From Halopseudomonas sabulinigri (GTDB taxonomy: Bacteria > Pseudomonadota > Gammaproteobacteria > Pseudomonadales > Pseudomonadaceae): 64,000 nucleotides of DNA. This document shows positions 1 through 8,691 of the stretch, piece by piece. The notes below the pieces were generated by a model. It was not told the origin of the DNA. It did not search any database and saw only the letters and a list, made by a program, of their open reading frames with translations. Within the stretch, counting starts at the first letter, position 1, and each line of letters begins with the position of its first letter. The stretch covers positions 62,001 through 126,000 of the forward strand of contig DRHT01000049.1 in NCBI GenBank assembly GCA_011053055.1. Direction: 5' to 3'. Made by a program: the position numbers and the translations under genes.

Positions 1-1052
1 TCGATGACGACTTTATGATGTATCTGCGCGATCAACAGATAGATGCCACAGGTTGTTACGCCTTTACCGATATAGGCTTGGTAGATGAAAGTGGGAAATT
101 CACGCCCTCACCTTCCATGCTCAAGCTACGCGATTACGCAGTGCCCAATACGCTACACGAAATCTATTTGAGCAAGGACGGCATGGCCGGTCAGTACGAT
201 CTGGCTACCTTGCTGCGCAGCCTGCCCGCCAGCATTCAATGGCTGCAGGAAAACGTGCGCGGCGATCACGGCGGCGCACCGCGCATCCTGATCAACGTAG
301 TGGATGGCTGCGACGCCTTGGCTGAAGATCCTGAGACCGCGTGTGAGGTCTTTGCCATGCTTGCTCAGCAACCTATTGAGGGCATCAGCATTGAGGATGA
401 CCGTGGCACCTACCTGCCCTTTCAGGTTGGCGCCTTTGTGGCGGCCATTCGCTGTGTACTCCCGCGGCCGCTAAAGCTATTGGTACACATGCACGCCGGC
501 GGCGGCTTTGAGAATGCTTCGGTACTGGAAGCTCTGATCAGCGGTGCCGATGGTGCCTGGGGAGGCCTACCCAAGCGCGCAGCTATTATTGGTCATGCCT
601 CGCTCGGTGAGTTAATCGCCAACCTGGTGCGGGTCGGTAATCCACATATGCAGAACACCTATCAGCTGAATCAGCTGATGCCGCTGGCGACTAACTTGCA
701 GATCATGGATGAGGAGCAGGCCGTGCCGGATGATCTGCCTATCCTCGGGCATAACGCCTATCGCCTGACGCTGAGTTTTTTTCGTCAGCGGGCAGATCGT
801 TTCATGGACTTGGTGCCGGAAGCTATTGGCGGCCGTTACGGTTTTCGAATTTGTCCGGTGGTCAGTGATCCCGCCGTCATTGCCGGTCGCCTGAGCGAGG
901 TAACTGGTCTGCCTGCAAGCAGCTTTCCCTCAGCCGTACTGGAGCAAATGGTCCGCCTGATGCGCCGCGATCTGCGCGCGGGCGAGCGCATTGTTTACGA
1001 CGAGCCCGCACAATTGATGGCGCTGTATCAGCGCGCCGGTGGCAATAGCTGA
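1..1052 (+). CDS. HMGL-like (DRE-TIM) lyase-type protein, 5' end cut off by the window
   Basis: The reading frame is open to the first base of the window (first complete codon at base 3), so the true start lies outside; the first ATG inside is at 15. The visible ~349 residues look like a TIM-barrel enzyme of the HMG-CoA lyase / isopropylmalate synthase superfamily. The best support is an HMHAGGG stretch followed by AISGADG-like and PKRAAIIGHASLGELI-like segments, in the place where this superfamily has its metal-binding HxH and GxG region. The helix-rich C-terminal third resembles no acceptor domain I recognise. It ends 175 bp before the diguanylate cyclase gene and does not look co-transcribed with it. 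Substrate unknown; the family assignment is by pattern and only moderately sure. Confidence 0.5.
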   Translation, partial: DDDFMMYLRDQQIDATGCYAFTDIGLVDESGKFTPSPSMLKLRDYAVPNTLHEIYLSKDGMAGQYDLATLLRSLPASIQWLQENVRGDHGGAPRILINVVDGCDALAEDPETACEVFAMLAQQPIEGISIEDDRGTYLPFQVGAFVAAIRCVLPRPLKLLVHMHAGGGFENASVLEALISGADGAWGGLPKRAAIIGHASLGELIANLVRVGNPHMQNTYQLNQLMPLATNLQIMDEEQAVPDDLPILGHNAYRLTLSFFRQRADRFMDLVPEAIGGRYGFRICPVVSDPAVIAGRLSEVTGLPASSFPSAVLEQMVRLMRRDLRAGERIVYDEPAQLMALYQRAGGNS

Positions 1053-1227
1053 GCAACCACTCGGCGGCTGATGCTTTACAACCGCCCCAAGGTAGGGCTA
1101 AAACAAGGAGCTGCGGACTTTTTCACGGTTCAACATGACGCTTTTACTCGCAACGGATCAGCGCCCCTATGCCATGGAACTGGCTGAGCCTTGCACTCTG
1201 CACTCACACACACAGAGTTGAAGGACG

Positions 1228-2172
1228 ATGACAGACATAGCCCGAGAGATAGAAGAAGACAGCGCGGTCTACAAGACCCTGCTCGAATCCACCAAGGCCA
1301 TCCCCTGGAAAATCGATTGGGCAAGCATGCAGTTTGCTTATATCGGCCCTCAGATTGAAGCTCTACTGGGCTGGACACCGGGCAGCTGGCTCACCGTCAA
1401 CGACTGGTCAGACCGCATGCACCCCGAAGATCGAGAGTGGGTGGTCAACTTCTGCGTCTCCCAATCCCAAGCCGGTATCGACCATGAGGCCGACTATCGC
1501 GCACTTACCAGCGATGGCAACTATGTGTGGATTCGTGATGTGGTGCACGTGGTGCGTAACGACGACGGCGACGTAGAAGCGCTGGTTGGCTTTATGTTCG
1601 ATATCAGTGAGCGTAAAAAAACCGAAGAGAAGCTACTGAGTCTGCAAAAGGAGCTGGAGGAGTTGTCGTTCAAGGACGGTCTGACTGGCGTCGCCAATCG
1701 CCGCATGTTCGACTCCATACTGCAACTGGAATGGACCAACGCCCGACGCACCGGCCAACCCCTGTCGGTCATCATGATCGATATTGACTACTTCAAGCAG
1801 TACAACGACCACTACGGCCACGTTAAGGGTGACGATTGCCTCAAGCGTGTTGCCAAGGCACTGGATACCGCCGCCGCTCGCTCACGCGACTTCTTCGCCC
1901 GCTTTGGCGGCGAGGAGTTTGTGTTGGTATTGCCTGAAACCGACGCGGCCTCCGCCGAACGCGTTGCCGAGCGTTGCCGCAACCTGGTTTTCAAAGAGCA
2001 GATTACGCACGGTTCATCCCAAGTCGCTCAAATACTCACGATCAGCATGGGTTTGGGCACCATAGTGCCCACCCAGAAAGACGAAACCCGCAGCTTTATC
2101 GACGCGGTAGACCGCAATCTCTATTTGGCAAAGCAGCGTGGCCGCAACCAGCTGGTCAGCGGCCTCGACTAA
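1228..2172 (+). CDS. PAS-GGDEF diguanylate cyclase
   Basis: A 314-residue cytoplasmic sensor enzyme that should make cyclic di-GMP from two GTP. Residues ~20-128 form a PAS domain of the PAS_3 type (MHPEDR near 64-69 and a WIRD strand at 101-104, ending in DISERK). A short coiled-coil-like linker (KLLSLQKELEELSF) joins it to a GGDEF domain beginning with DGLTGVANRR at 150-159. The active-site motif is GGEEF (227-231), which is a functional variant, and an RxxD inhibitory site (RSRD, 218-221) sits five residues before it, so product inhibition is expected. There is no transmembrane segment or EAL domain. An AAGGA lies just before the ATG, although the spacing is short. The ligand sensed by the PAS domain cannot be told. 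The gene converges on the Mn exporter gene 20 bp away. Confidence 0.93.
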   Translation: MTDIAREIEEDSAVYKTLLESTKAIPWKIDWASMQFAYIGPQIEALLGWTPGSWLTVNDWSDRMHPEDREWVVNFCVSQSQAGIDHEADYRALTSDGNYVWIRDVVHVVRNDDGDVEALVGFMFDISERKKTEEKLLSLQKELEELSFKDGLTGVANRRMFDSILQLEWTNARRTGQPLSVIMIDIDYFKQYNDHYGHVKGDDCLKRVAKALDTAAARSRDFFARFGGEEFVLVLPETDAASAERVAERCRNLVFKEQITHGSSQVAQILTISMGLGTIVPTQKDETRSFIDAVDRNLYLAKQRGRNQLVSGLD

Positions 2173-2192
2173 GCTGTACCGGGCTAGGCAAC

Positions 2193-2765
2193 TCAGGTTG
2201 ACTGAAATACCAGCCAGCCTGAGTATAGCCCCAGCAGCAGAAACATCAGCGCGGTAAACCGACGAATCCAGGTCAGCGGCAACTTGTCGGCGGCGGCGTT
2301 ACCCAGCAACACTACAGGTACATTGGCCAGCAGCATGCCCAGTGTCGTACCCATCACCACCCAGACGTAGGCATCAAACTGCGCCGCCAGTACCACGGTA
2401 GCAATCTGGGTTTTGTCGCCCATTTCCGCCAGAAAGAACGCCACCAGCGTCGCCATGAAAGCCCCATAGCGGCCGATCGGTGGGGTGTCTTCTTCGTCGA
2501 GTTTGTCCGGCACCAGCGTCCATGCTGCCACGGCCAGAAAAGACACCGCAAGCAAGCCATGTTGCCACTGGTAACTGAGCATATCGGCGGCTATCTGCCC
2601 AACCGCACCCGCGAGGGCGTGATTGACTATGGTCGCGACAAGAATGCCCCAGATAATCGGCCAAGGCCGACGGAAACGCGCGGCTAGCAGCAAGGCCAGC
2701 AGTTGGGTTTTGTCGCCGATCTCTGCCAGCGAGACAATCCCGGTTGATACAAAAAAAGCTTCCAC
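2193..2765 (-). CDS. TMEM165/GDT1 (UPF0016) family manganese exporter
   Basis: A 190-residue inner-membrane protein with two homologous halves. Each half carries the family signature E-x-G-D-K-T: EIGDKT at 15-20 and EMGDKT at 114-119. This is the cation-binding motif of the GDT1/TMEM165/MneA family, which exports Mn2+ (Ca2+ in some members). I chose a GTG start at 2765: a TTG at 2795 is also in frame, but the family's N-terminus begins about at VEAFFVSTG and a GGA lies seven bases before the GTG. The upstream leader contains a yybP-ykoY Mn riboswitch (separate entry), which independently supports a role in Mn tolerance. The gene has its own promoter and is convergent with the diguanylate cyclase. 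Confidence 0.92.
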   Translation of the reverse strand: MEAFFVSTGIVSLAEIGDKTQLLALLLAARFRRPWPIIWGILVATIVNHALAGAVGQIAADMLSYQWQHGLLAVSFLAVAAWTLVPDKLDEEDTPPIGRYGAFMATLVAFFLAEMGDKTQIATVVLAAQFDAYVWVVMGTTLGMLLANVPVVLLGNAAADKLPLTWIRRFTALMFLLLGLYSGWLVFQST

Positions 2766-2799
2766 GGAGGTTCCAACGGAGGGCGGGTCAGACAAACCA

Positions 2800-2844
2800 A
2801 TGACATACAGACACCCCCGCCCTCGGCTGGTGTTCGTATGTCAT
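2800..2844 (-). promoter_or_regulatory. Expression-platform hairpin of the Mn riboswitch
   Basis: On the minus strand ATGACATAC (2844-2836) is perfectly complementary to GTATGTCAT (2808-2800), and an inner ACACC/GGTGT pair (2833-2829 with 2815-2811) extends the stem. The 5' arm overlaps the 3' strand of the aptamer P1 helix (2847-2840), so this hairpin and P1 exclude each other. That arrangement is expected for a switch in which Mn-bound P1 melts the hairpin. The hairpin is followed by only a broken U-rich stretch (TTGGTTTGT), so it may be a weak terminator or may act on translation. The mechanism is inference. Confidence 0.65.
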
Positions 2845-2967
2845 AGGTCTCGTCAAACCCGTGCCGCGCAGAGCGGCTGAGGTTTGCGAACGCCATGATC
2901 TGCGGATCAATTGTGTTGACGTTCGCCAATGGAAGGCAAGCTTCCGGAGAGACTACTCCCCTAAGAC
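2840..2967 (-). promoter_or_regulatory. yybP-ykoY manganese riboswitch aptamer
   Basis: Reading the minus strand, the leader of the Mn exporter gene contains GGGGAGTAG (2961-2953) and, about 100 bases later, ACGAGACC (2854-2847). These are the two invariant internal-loop sequences of the yybP-ykoY Mn2+ riboswitch. They are closed by a P1 helix, GTCTTAGG (2967-2960) with CCTATGAC (2847-2840), having a single U-U mismatch. Between them lie further helices, including GCGAACG (2930-2924) with CGTTCGC (2894-2888). The RNA class is known to bind Mn2+ and to turn on Mn exporters such as the gene just downstream. Recognition is from conserved sequence and pairing, not from a covariance search. Confidence 0.88.
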
Positions 2968-3010
2968 GGGAGCAAATTTACCAGTATCGTTATGACCAGG
3001 CAACTGAAAA

Positions 3011-4030
3011 TCAACCCGGTGCAACGGCGGAGTAAACCTTGAAGCGATTGTTCTCTCGCAACACCACGCAGGGACCAATGTGCTGTTCTATCAAGGGCGG
3101 ATAACGCAGAAAGCCGTTGGCCACGATGCGCAATTCACCGCGTGGCAGCAAGTTGCGCGTCACCTGATTGAAAAAACGCTCAGCGATGCTGGTGTCCTGG
3201 CGAATGCCGGTATGAAACGGTGGATTACTGATCACCGACCCATAGCGGCCATGAACTTCGCTGAGACCATCGGAGGCGTAAACCTGCGCTTCAACCCCAT
3301 TCAGTTGCAGCGACTGCTGAGCGCAGTAAACCGCCAGCGCATCCACATCTACCAGTTCAAACTGACAATCCGGGTTACGTCGCGCCAGCGCAATGGAAAG
3401 CACACCTGAGCCGCAGCCAAAATCCAGCACTTTTCCGCGAGGCAGCAATTTGCCTTCGGCCAACAGTAACTCGCTGCCCTCGTCCAATCGACCATGGCTA
3501 AATACGCCCGGCAAACTCAGCAATTCAACGTGCTGATCGGCCAACGCCAGGCTGTAGCGCTCCTGCCAGCCTTCCAACTTGAACGGCGCCGCGACACGGT
3601 CAGTGACCACTCGCCACAGCTGGCAATGCCGCGCTGAGTCAAGTTTCTCAGGCGTCGTGCCATATTGACTCAACAGGCGCTCGGCACGGGTAATACCGCC
3701 CTTCTTCTCACCTACGAGATAGATTGGCTTGCCCACCGCCAACAGTGGCGCTATCTGCGCCAGCGCGTACTCAGCACGCTCAATAGCTTTAGGCATCACC
3801 AGAATCACAGCGTCTAGCGCTTCCACCGCAGGGCACAGATGGGAAAACACCAATTGCTGCTCGGATACCTGCCCAGACAAGCCATTTGTTACAGCAAAAT
3901 CCCAGCTCCACAAGGTCCAGTCCGCCGGCAAGCTGCGGGTAAGGCCGTCTGCGGTGGGATTGACCAGCAGCAGGCGCTGGCCGCTGAACAACTCGGCGCT
4001 GCGTTCAAGAATCTGGCTGGTGTTGTCCAT
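3011..4030 (-). CDS. rsmC: 16S rRNA m2G1207 methyltransferase RsmC
   Basis: A 339-residue SAM-dependent methyltransferase that should methylate N2 of G1207 in 16S rRNA of the 30S subunit. The N-terminal half (1-~160) is the degenerate methyltransferase-like domain typical of RsmC. The catalytic half has the SAM-binding motif VLDFGCGSG (201-209), an acidic residue after FELVDVD (~230) and the amino-methyltransferase motif NPPF (269-272). The start was placed at the ATG at 4030 because AGGAG stands six bases before it. A longer in-frame reading from 4084 only adds a low-complexity RTLRTL stretch encoded by a tandem repeat. It is transcribed alone, 85 bp beyond the end of the siderophore operon's last gene. 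Confidence 0.93.
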   Translation of the reverse strand: MDNTSQILERSAELFSGQRLLLVNPTADGLTRSLPADWTLWSWDFAVTNGLSGQVSEQQLVFSHLCPAVEALDAVILVMPKAIERAEYALAQIAPLLAVGKPIYLVGEKKGGITRAERLLSQYGTTPEKLDSARHCQLWRVVTDRVAAPFKLEGWQERYSLALADQHVELLSLPGVFSHGRLDEGSELLLAEGKLLPRGKVLDFGCGSGVLSIALARRNPDCQFELVDVDALAVYCAQQSLQLNGVEAQVYASDGLSEVHGRYGSVISNPPFHTGIRQDTSIAERFFNQVTRNLLPRGELRIVANGFLRYPPLIEQHIGPCVVLRENNRFKVYSAVAPG

Positions 4031-4058
4031 CGGTTGCTCCTGGCGATCTACTGGCGGC

Positions 4059-4083
4059 GTGCGCAAAGTGCGCAAAGTGCGCA
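4059..4083. repeat. Short tandem repeat, 9-bp unit GTGCGCAAA
   Basis: The unit GTGCGCAAA occurs twice in full and a third time in part (GTGCGCA) immediately upstream of rsmC. Each unit contains the palindrome TGCGCA. It could be replication slippage or a small multi-copy protein-binding site in the rsmC promoter; the sequence does not decide. Confidence 0.7.
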
Positions 4084-4114
4084 TTGTAAGCGCAGTTGCG
4101 AGCGGATCAACTAT

Positions 4115-4909
4115 TCAGGTGCTGCGAAGTGCATTCAGCTTCTTTGGCCGCAACAGCGGGCAAGCAGCGCAGTACTCAACCGGATTGCTGGCCTGATAAT
4201 AAAAACAACAGGTGCGACGAAAGCGAATACTCTTGCCATCGGGCAGCAAGGTGGGATCTCTGCGAAAGTGCGCCAGCGGGTTATAGCTCAAACCGAAAAG
4301 TGCCGGATCGGCTTCATGCATCAGCCAATGAAAGTCTGCCTCCGCGCGTTGGCGGACCTGCGGGTCTTCGAGCTTAGCCATGCGCTTTTCATACAGCGAA
4401 TACACGCGCACCGCGGTGTTGTCCCAGAGGATACGCCGGGAAACACCGCTAACCTGATGAAATACTTCCCAAAGCGGCGCAAGAAGCCCGGCAAATAGCG
4501 ACCGCACAATGGCTTCGCGCCACGCTTCCCTTTCGCCCGCCCTGTAACCGTAAAGATTATCATCCGCCAGCGGCATCGATGACGTCCAGAGTCCGTCGTC
4601 GTGGGCATATTCCACCACCACGTTATCCAGCGACAGCAACAGCCCTTTATCACAGGCGGACATGGCGTACAGGCAAGCGCCGGTGGCAAGAAACGAAAAA
4701 CGCTTGGCCAAAAGTGACGCCGTAATCGCGCTAGTGGGTGAACCTATTACCGGGCCCAACTGCTCTAGCACCTGAGCGCAAACCTGCCCATCCAGCAACG
4801 CACGCGCCCTCACAGAACGCTGCGTGTCGCGCAAATCCATACTGGTTAAACGCAATGGCCCGGATAACACGGCCCAAGCCTCTGGGCTGAAAGCCTCACT
4901 CAAACTCAC
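4115..4909 (-). CDS. fhuF: FhuF-type siderophore-iron reductase
   Basis: A 264-residue cytoplasmic protein of the FhuF family, which reduces Fe3+ in imported ferric siderophores so that iron is released. The C-terminal [2Fe-2S] cysteine cluster reads CC-x11-C-x2-C (C234, C235, C247, C250) followed by PL. As I recall, E. coli FhuF has the same four cysteines with ten residues in the gap. The start is taken as the GTG at 4909, which overlaps the ATPase stop codon as GTGA and has GGGAG eight bases upstream, indicating translational coupling. Another in-frame GTG at 4939 lacks a ribosome-binding site. It is the last gene of the iron locus, which supports a role in intracellular iron release. Confidence 0.88.
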   Translation of the reverse strand: MSLSEAFSPEAWAVLSGPLRLTSMDLRDTQRSVRARALLDGQVCAQVLEQLGPVIGSPTSAITASLLAKRFSFLATGACLYAMSACDKGLLLSLDNVVVEYAHDDGLWTSSMPLADDNLYGYRAGEREAWREAIVRSLFAGLLAPLWEVFHQVSGVSRRILWDNTAVRVYSLYEKRMAKLEDPQVRQRAEADFHWLMHEADPALFGLSYNPLAHFRRDPTLLPDGKSIRFRRTCCFYYQASNPVEYCAACPLLRPKKLNALRST

Positions 4910-5700
4910 TGTGGCAGCTCCCTGCCAAATGGGATGCACAGCGGCGTACCGAAGAACGGATCGGCAATGATGCGGCAGTTAAGATCAAACACCTGCTTCA
5001 CCAACGCTTCGGTAAGAATGTCGGCGGGCCGCCCTTGAGCAAAGGCTGTGCGTTGATGCACCGCAACCATATGATCGGCGTAGCGGCAGGCCAAATTGAG
5101 GTCATGCAGCACCATAACGATCGTCTTACCCTCTTGGCGATTGAGGGCACGCAGCAGGTCCAACACTTCTATCTGGTGCGCCAGATCAAGGTAGGTAGTG
5201 GGCTCATCCAGTAAAACAATATCGGTATCCTGGGCCAGCGTCATAGCAATCCAGACGCGCTGGCGCTGGCCGCCGGAGAGATCGTCGACAGGCCTGTCGG
5301 CCAGGCCCTGAACGCCGGTTTGCCGCAGCGCCCGTTCGACCATGACTTCATCATCCGCCGACCATTGCTGCATCCAGCTCTGATAAGGGTAGCGACCCAG
5401 TGCTACCAGCTGGCGCACCGTGATGCCTTCGGGCGCGCTGGGCGTCTGTGGCAGGATCGCCAATTCACGGGCCACCGCAGCGGTAGACCGCCGCTGAATA
5501 TCCATCCCATTGAGAATCACCGAGCCTTGCTGTGGCTTAAGCAAGCGCGCCAAGGATTTGAGCAAGGTGCTTTTGCCGCAACCATTGCTACCAATCAGCA
5601 CCGAGATTTTGCCCGCCGGCAACTGCAGATCCAAGGCGTCGATAATGACCTGACGCTGATAACCGAGGGTCAATTGCTGGGTCTCCATCGAGGTCATCAT
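4906..5700 (-). CDS. Iron-siderophore ABC transporter ATP-binding protein (FecE/FhuC type)
   Basis: A 264-residue ATPase subunit that powers ferric-siderophore import across the inner membrane. It has Walker [10 protein letters not shown] (37-45), Q-loop near ILPQT (82-86), the ABC signature LSGGQRQR (141-148), Walker B IVLLDEPT (161-168) and the switch histidine in VLHDLN. These match the FecE/FhuC/BtuD cluster of the superfamily. AAGGA precedes a pair of adjacent ATGs at 5700 and 5697; the second has the better spacing. It sits 7 bp after the permease gene and overlaps fhuF, so it is clearly part of the operon. Confidence 0.93.
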   Translation of the reverse strand: MMTSMETQQLTLGYQRQVIIDALDLQLPAGKISVLIGSNGCGKSTLLKSLARLLKPQQGSVILNGMDIQRRSTAAVARELAILPQTPSAPEGITVRQLVALGRYPYQSWMQQWSADDEVMVERALRQTGVQGLADRPVDDLSGGQRQRVWIAMTLAQDTDIVLLDEPTTYLDLAHQIEVLDLLRALNRQEGKTIVMVLHDLNLACRYADHMVAVHQRTAFAQGRPADILTEALVKQVFDLNCRIIADPFFGTPLCIPFGRELPQ

Positions 5701-5707
5701 GGATCCT

Positions 5708-6739
5708 TTAATGTGGCTGATTGATCAAGAGATACAGGAAATACGGCGTGCCCAGCACGGCAACAAAAATACCAGCGGGCAAGTCCAGCGGCAGAAACAG
5801 GGTACGCCCGATCAAGTCGGCGAGCATCACCACATTAGCGCCAACCAACGCCGCCATCACCGCCTGCCCCGCGAAACCGGGCGCCACCAAACGCTTGGCA
5901 ATATGCGGTGCGATCAGCCCAACAAAGGCAATCGCGCCGCCCCAAGCCACCGCCGCGCCGGCCAAGGCGGCACTCACTAATAGCAGGGCCGCCCGCAACC
6001 ATTGAACTTGCACGCCAATGCCCTGCGCCAAAGCGTCATCCAACTGCTGCACGCGCACCTGACGGGCCAGTAATACCAGCAACGGAATGATGATCAACAA
6101 GCATCCGGCCAACGCCCGAGGCTCAGACCAGTTAGCGCCATAGACACTGCCGGTCAACCAAACATACGCCGACAGGGTAGTGGTCAGCGGGCTGAATACC
6201 AGCGTAAAAGTCGTCACGGCCATAAGCAATGCCGAGACGCCAACACCGATCAACACCAGCCGCAGCGGTGATGCTCCCCGCTGCCAAGCCAGCAGGTAAA
6301 TGGCCAGCGCTGCCAGCCCGGCGCCGAGCATGGCCGCCAGCGGCAAAAATTGCGAGCCGAACAGCATCGAGAAGAACGAAAGGTAAATTACCGCTGCTGC
6401 GCTGGCGCCGCTGGTAATACCCAGCAGGTCAGGCGACGCCAGCGGATTGCGAATGATGCTCTGTAAAATCAACCCCGATATCGACAGCGCTGCGCCTACC
6501 AACGCCGCCAGCACCAGACGCGGCAAACGCAATTGCTCAACGATAAAAACCAGCTGCTCATCGCCTCCATGCCAAAGCAGCTCCAGCACCTTGAGTGGCG
6601 ATAGATTGACCTTGCCGAGTGACAAGGCACCCAGCATCACCAGCAACGTTAGTACCAGGGCCAACAGCAGACGCCACAAGATTGCCAGATCGATACGCCG
6701 GGAAAAGCCGCCGCTGCGCAGCGTCAGGCTCTTATGCAT
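5708..6739 (-). CDS. Iron-siderophore ABC transporter permease (FecD type)
   Basis: A polytopic FecCD-family permease of 343 residues from the ATG at 6739, which overlaps the end of the preceding permease gene; a GTG at 6751 is possible. About nine to ten hydrophobic segments are visible. Family landmarks are RLPRLV near the first cytoplasmic turn, the [16 protein letters not shown] motif, and the ATPase-contact loop ending in [18 protein letters not shown]. With the neighbouring permease it should form the heterodimeric channel that passes the ferric siderophore from the binding protein to the cytoplasm. The arrangement of two different permeases follows the fecCD pattern. Confidence 0.92.
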   Translation of the reverse strand: MHKSLTLRSGGFSRRIDLAILWRLLLALVLTLLVMLGALSLGKVNLSPLKVLELLWHGGDEQLVFIVEQLRLPRLVLAALVGAALSISGLILQSIIRNPLASPDLLGITSGASAAAVIYLSFFSMLFGSQFLPLAAMLGAGLAALAIYLLAWQRGASPLRLVLIGVGVSALLMAVTTFTLVFSPLTTTLSAYVWLTGSVYGANWSEPRALAGCLLIIIPLLVLLARQVRVQQLDDALAQGIGVQVQWLRAALLLVSAALAGAAVAWGGAIAFVGLIAPHIAKRLVAPGFAGQAVMAALVGANVVMLADLIGRTLFLPLDLPAGIFVAVLGTPYFLYLLINQPH

Positions 6740-7724
6740 AGCGACCGCCACGGCGGATCAGCGCAATAAAGAACGGCGCACCGAACAGCGCCGTCATCAC
6801 GCCAACGGGCACTTCCTGGGGCAGAATCACCACCCGCGCCAGCGTGTCTGCCAACAACAGCAAGCTGGCACCGGCCAACGCGCAGCCCGGCAACAACCAG
6901 CGATGATCAACTGACACTCCTTTGCGCACCATATGCGGCACCAACAGCCCAATAAAGCCAATACTGCCCGCTAGCGCCACGGCACTGCCCGCCAAACAAA
7001 TCACCAGAATGCCCATCAACAAACGAATCAGCCCGGTGCGCTGCCCCAAACCGACAGCGATAGACTCGCCCGCACTCAGCACATTGACGTGCCCAGCCAG
7101 CAGCAACGAACCCATCAGCGCCAGTAGCACACAGAGCAGCAAAGGCGCGGCCACGGCTAAATCGCGTTCAGACAGCGAGCCAGCCAACCAGAAAAGCACG
7201 GTATCCAGCCCTTCCTGATTGACCACCAACAGCGCCTGACTGAACGCCGAAAACAGCGCCGTAATGGCGGCACCTGCCAGTACAATACGCAGCGGATTGA
7301 GGCTGCCCTGCCCGCTGTTGCCGATGATCCAGACGAGGCTGCCGGCCAAGGCAGCGCCGACAAACGCGCACCATAACCAGTGCTGCTGCGCGGTCAAGCC
7401 GAAAACCGTGATGCCCAGAATAATCGCAAAGGTCGCTCCGGCATTCACACCAAACAAGCCGGGTGAAGCTAGCGGGTTTCGCGTCAGCGCCTGCATCAGC
7501 GCGCCTGCCACGGCGAGGCTGGCACCCACGGCCATGCCCATCAGGGTGCGCGACAGACGCGTGGTTAACACCAGATCATGCACCTGACCCAGGTCGTCGG
7601 CGTGCCCAAGCAAAGCACGTATCAATTGCCCCGGCGCAATCCAGGTGACCCCGGAGGCCAGGCTCAGCAACGCACTCAGCACCAGCAGTGCCAACAAGCT
7701 CAGCAGCTTCAGGGAATGACTCAT
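6732..7724 (-). CDS. Iron-siderophore ABC transporter permease (FecC type)
   Basis: A 330-residue FecCD-family membrane permease, partner of the adjacent FecD-type subunit. It shows [12 protein letters not shown], the conserved [17 protein letters not shown] segment and the coupling region [16 protein letters not shown]. Nine or ten membrane spans are evident. The ATG at 7724 overlaps the stop of the binding-protein gene as ATGA, so the two are translated together. Nothing is unusual apart from the very hydrophobic leucine-rich N-terminus, which is the first membrane span rather than a cleaved signal. Confidence 0.92.
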   Translation of the reverse strand: MSHSLKLLSLLALLVLSALLSLASGVTWIAPGQLIRALLGHADDLGQVHDLVLTTRLSRTLMGMAVGASLAVAGALMQALTRNPLASPGLFGVNAGATFAIILGITVFGLTAQQHWLWCAFVGAALAGSLVWIIGNSGQGSLNPLRIVLAGAAITALFSAFSQALLVVNQEGLDTVLFWLAGSLSERDLAVAAPLLLCVLLALMGSLLLAGHVNVLSAGESIAVGLGQRTGLIRLLMGILVICLAGSAVALAGSIGFIGLLVPHMVRKGVSVDHRWLLPGCALAGASLLLLADTLARVVILPQEVPVGVMTALFGAPFFIALIRRGGRYA

Positions 7725-8626
7725 CGTAGCGCCTTGGCGTTTGCCATGCGGGCGATGTCATCGAGCATCAAGTTTGCGCCAAGAATGCCGCCCGACAGGC
7801 TCCAGGCCACGCTGTCGACATCCCAAACCAGCCCCTGCTGCGGCGCTCGCAATTGCTGCCACAGCGGGTGGTCCAGCACCTGCTGATAGTTACGTTGTGA
7901 TGCTTCACTGTTGGAGCGCTGGAAAATAAAGAACAGGTCTGCGTCCACTACCGGCAGGCTTTCTTTACTGGTGAGCTTCAGAGAAACTCCTGCAGCGTCC
8001 TGGGCAGCGGGGCTCCATACAAAGCCCAACTCAGTTAGCACCGAACCAGCAAAACTGGCCGGCAGATAACTGCGAATATGGTCCTCGCGGATATCGAGTA
8101 CTGAGATCGTCATGGGCCAGCGCTCGGCGAACGCCACCTGCAACTGCTGACGCAACTGCGCTACCCGCTGCTGCCATTGCGCCAACAACAGGCTGGCCTG
8201 TTGTTGGCGTTGCAAGGCTTCGCCCATCACCACCAGGGTCTGTTTGAACTCGAATACTTCATCGAGCATCACCACCCTGCCCATCTGCGCCAGCAAGGGT
8301 GCGATGCGCTCATGCCGAAAGCGCGACGCGATGATCACATCAGGCCTGAGCAGCACGATGTCTTCGAGGCTTGGCTGAGTTTCCAACCCCACATGCGGCA
8401 CGCCCGCTAAGGCCTGACGCAGATAGCGGTACATGGGTTTCTCGCTCCAGGAGTCCACCACGCCACAGGGCAGCACACCCAGCGCCACGGCGCTATCCGT
8501 CGCCCCCTGAAACAGGGTAACCACCCGCAGCGACTCGCCCCACACTGGCAAGGGCAAAATCAGTAACCCCAGCGACAAACGCAGTAGCGTACGCCGGGAA
8601 AGTCGCGGGTAGAACTCAGACGTCAC
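7721..8626 (-). CDS. Periplasmic iron-siderophore binding protein, Tat-type signal
   Basis: A 301-residue solute-binding protein of the FhuD/FecB (helical-backbone, periplasmic binding protein type III) family. It should receive the ferric siderophore from the outer-membrane receptor and hand it to the two permeases. The N-terminus carries a twin-arginine pattern, SRRTLLRL, before a hydrophobic stretch ending about residue 31, so export by the Tat pathway is likely. The [15 protein letters not shown] segment is typical of the family's first lobe. There is no lipobox. It lies 65 bp after the receptor gene and overlaps the next permease gene by four bases. Confidence 0.9.
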   Translation of the reverse strand: MTSEFYPRLSRRTLLRLSLGLLILPLPVWGESLRVVTLFQGATDSAVALGVLPCGVVDSWSEKPMYRYLRQALAGVPHVGLETQPSLEDIVLLRPDVIIASRFRHERIAPLLAQMGRVVMLDEVFEFKQTLVVMGEALQRQQQASLLLAQWQQRVAQLRQQLQVAFAERWPMTISVLDIREDHIRSYLPASFAGSVLTELGFVWSPAAQDAAGVSLKLTSKESLPVVDADLFFIFQRSNSEASQRNYQQVLDHPLWQQLRAPQQGLVWDVDSVAWSLSGGILGANLMLDDIARMANAKALR

Positions 8627-8691
8627 GGTGTACTCACAGAGCTGAACACGCTCCCTTTTTATGCGATGCCAAGCGAACCGGCTCTTTCAAG

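Noticed and set aside
4031-4084. N-terminal extension of RsmC (start at 4084)
   Set aside because: Encoded by the tandem repeat, lacks a ribosome-binding site, and the ATG at 4030 has AGGAG and the conserved N-terminus.
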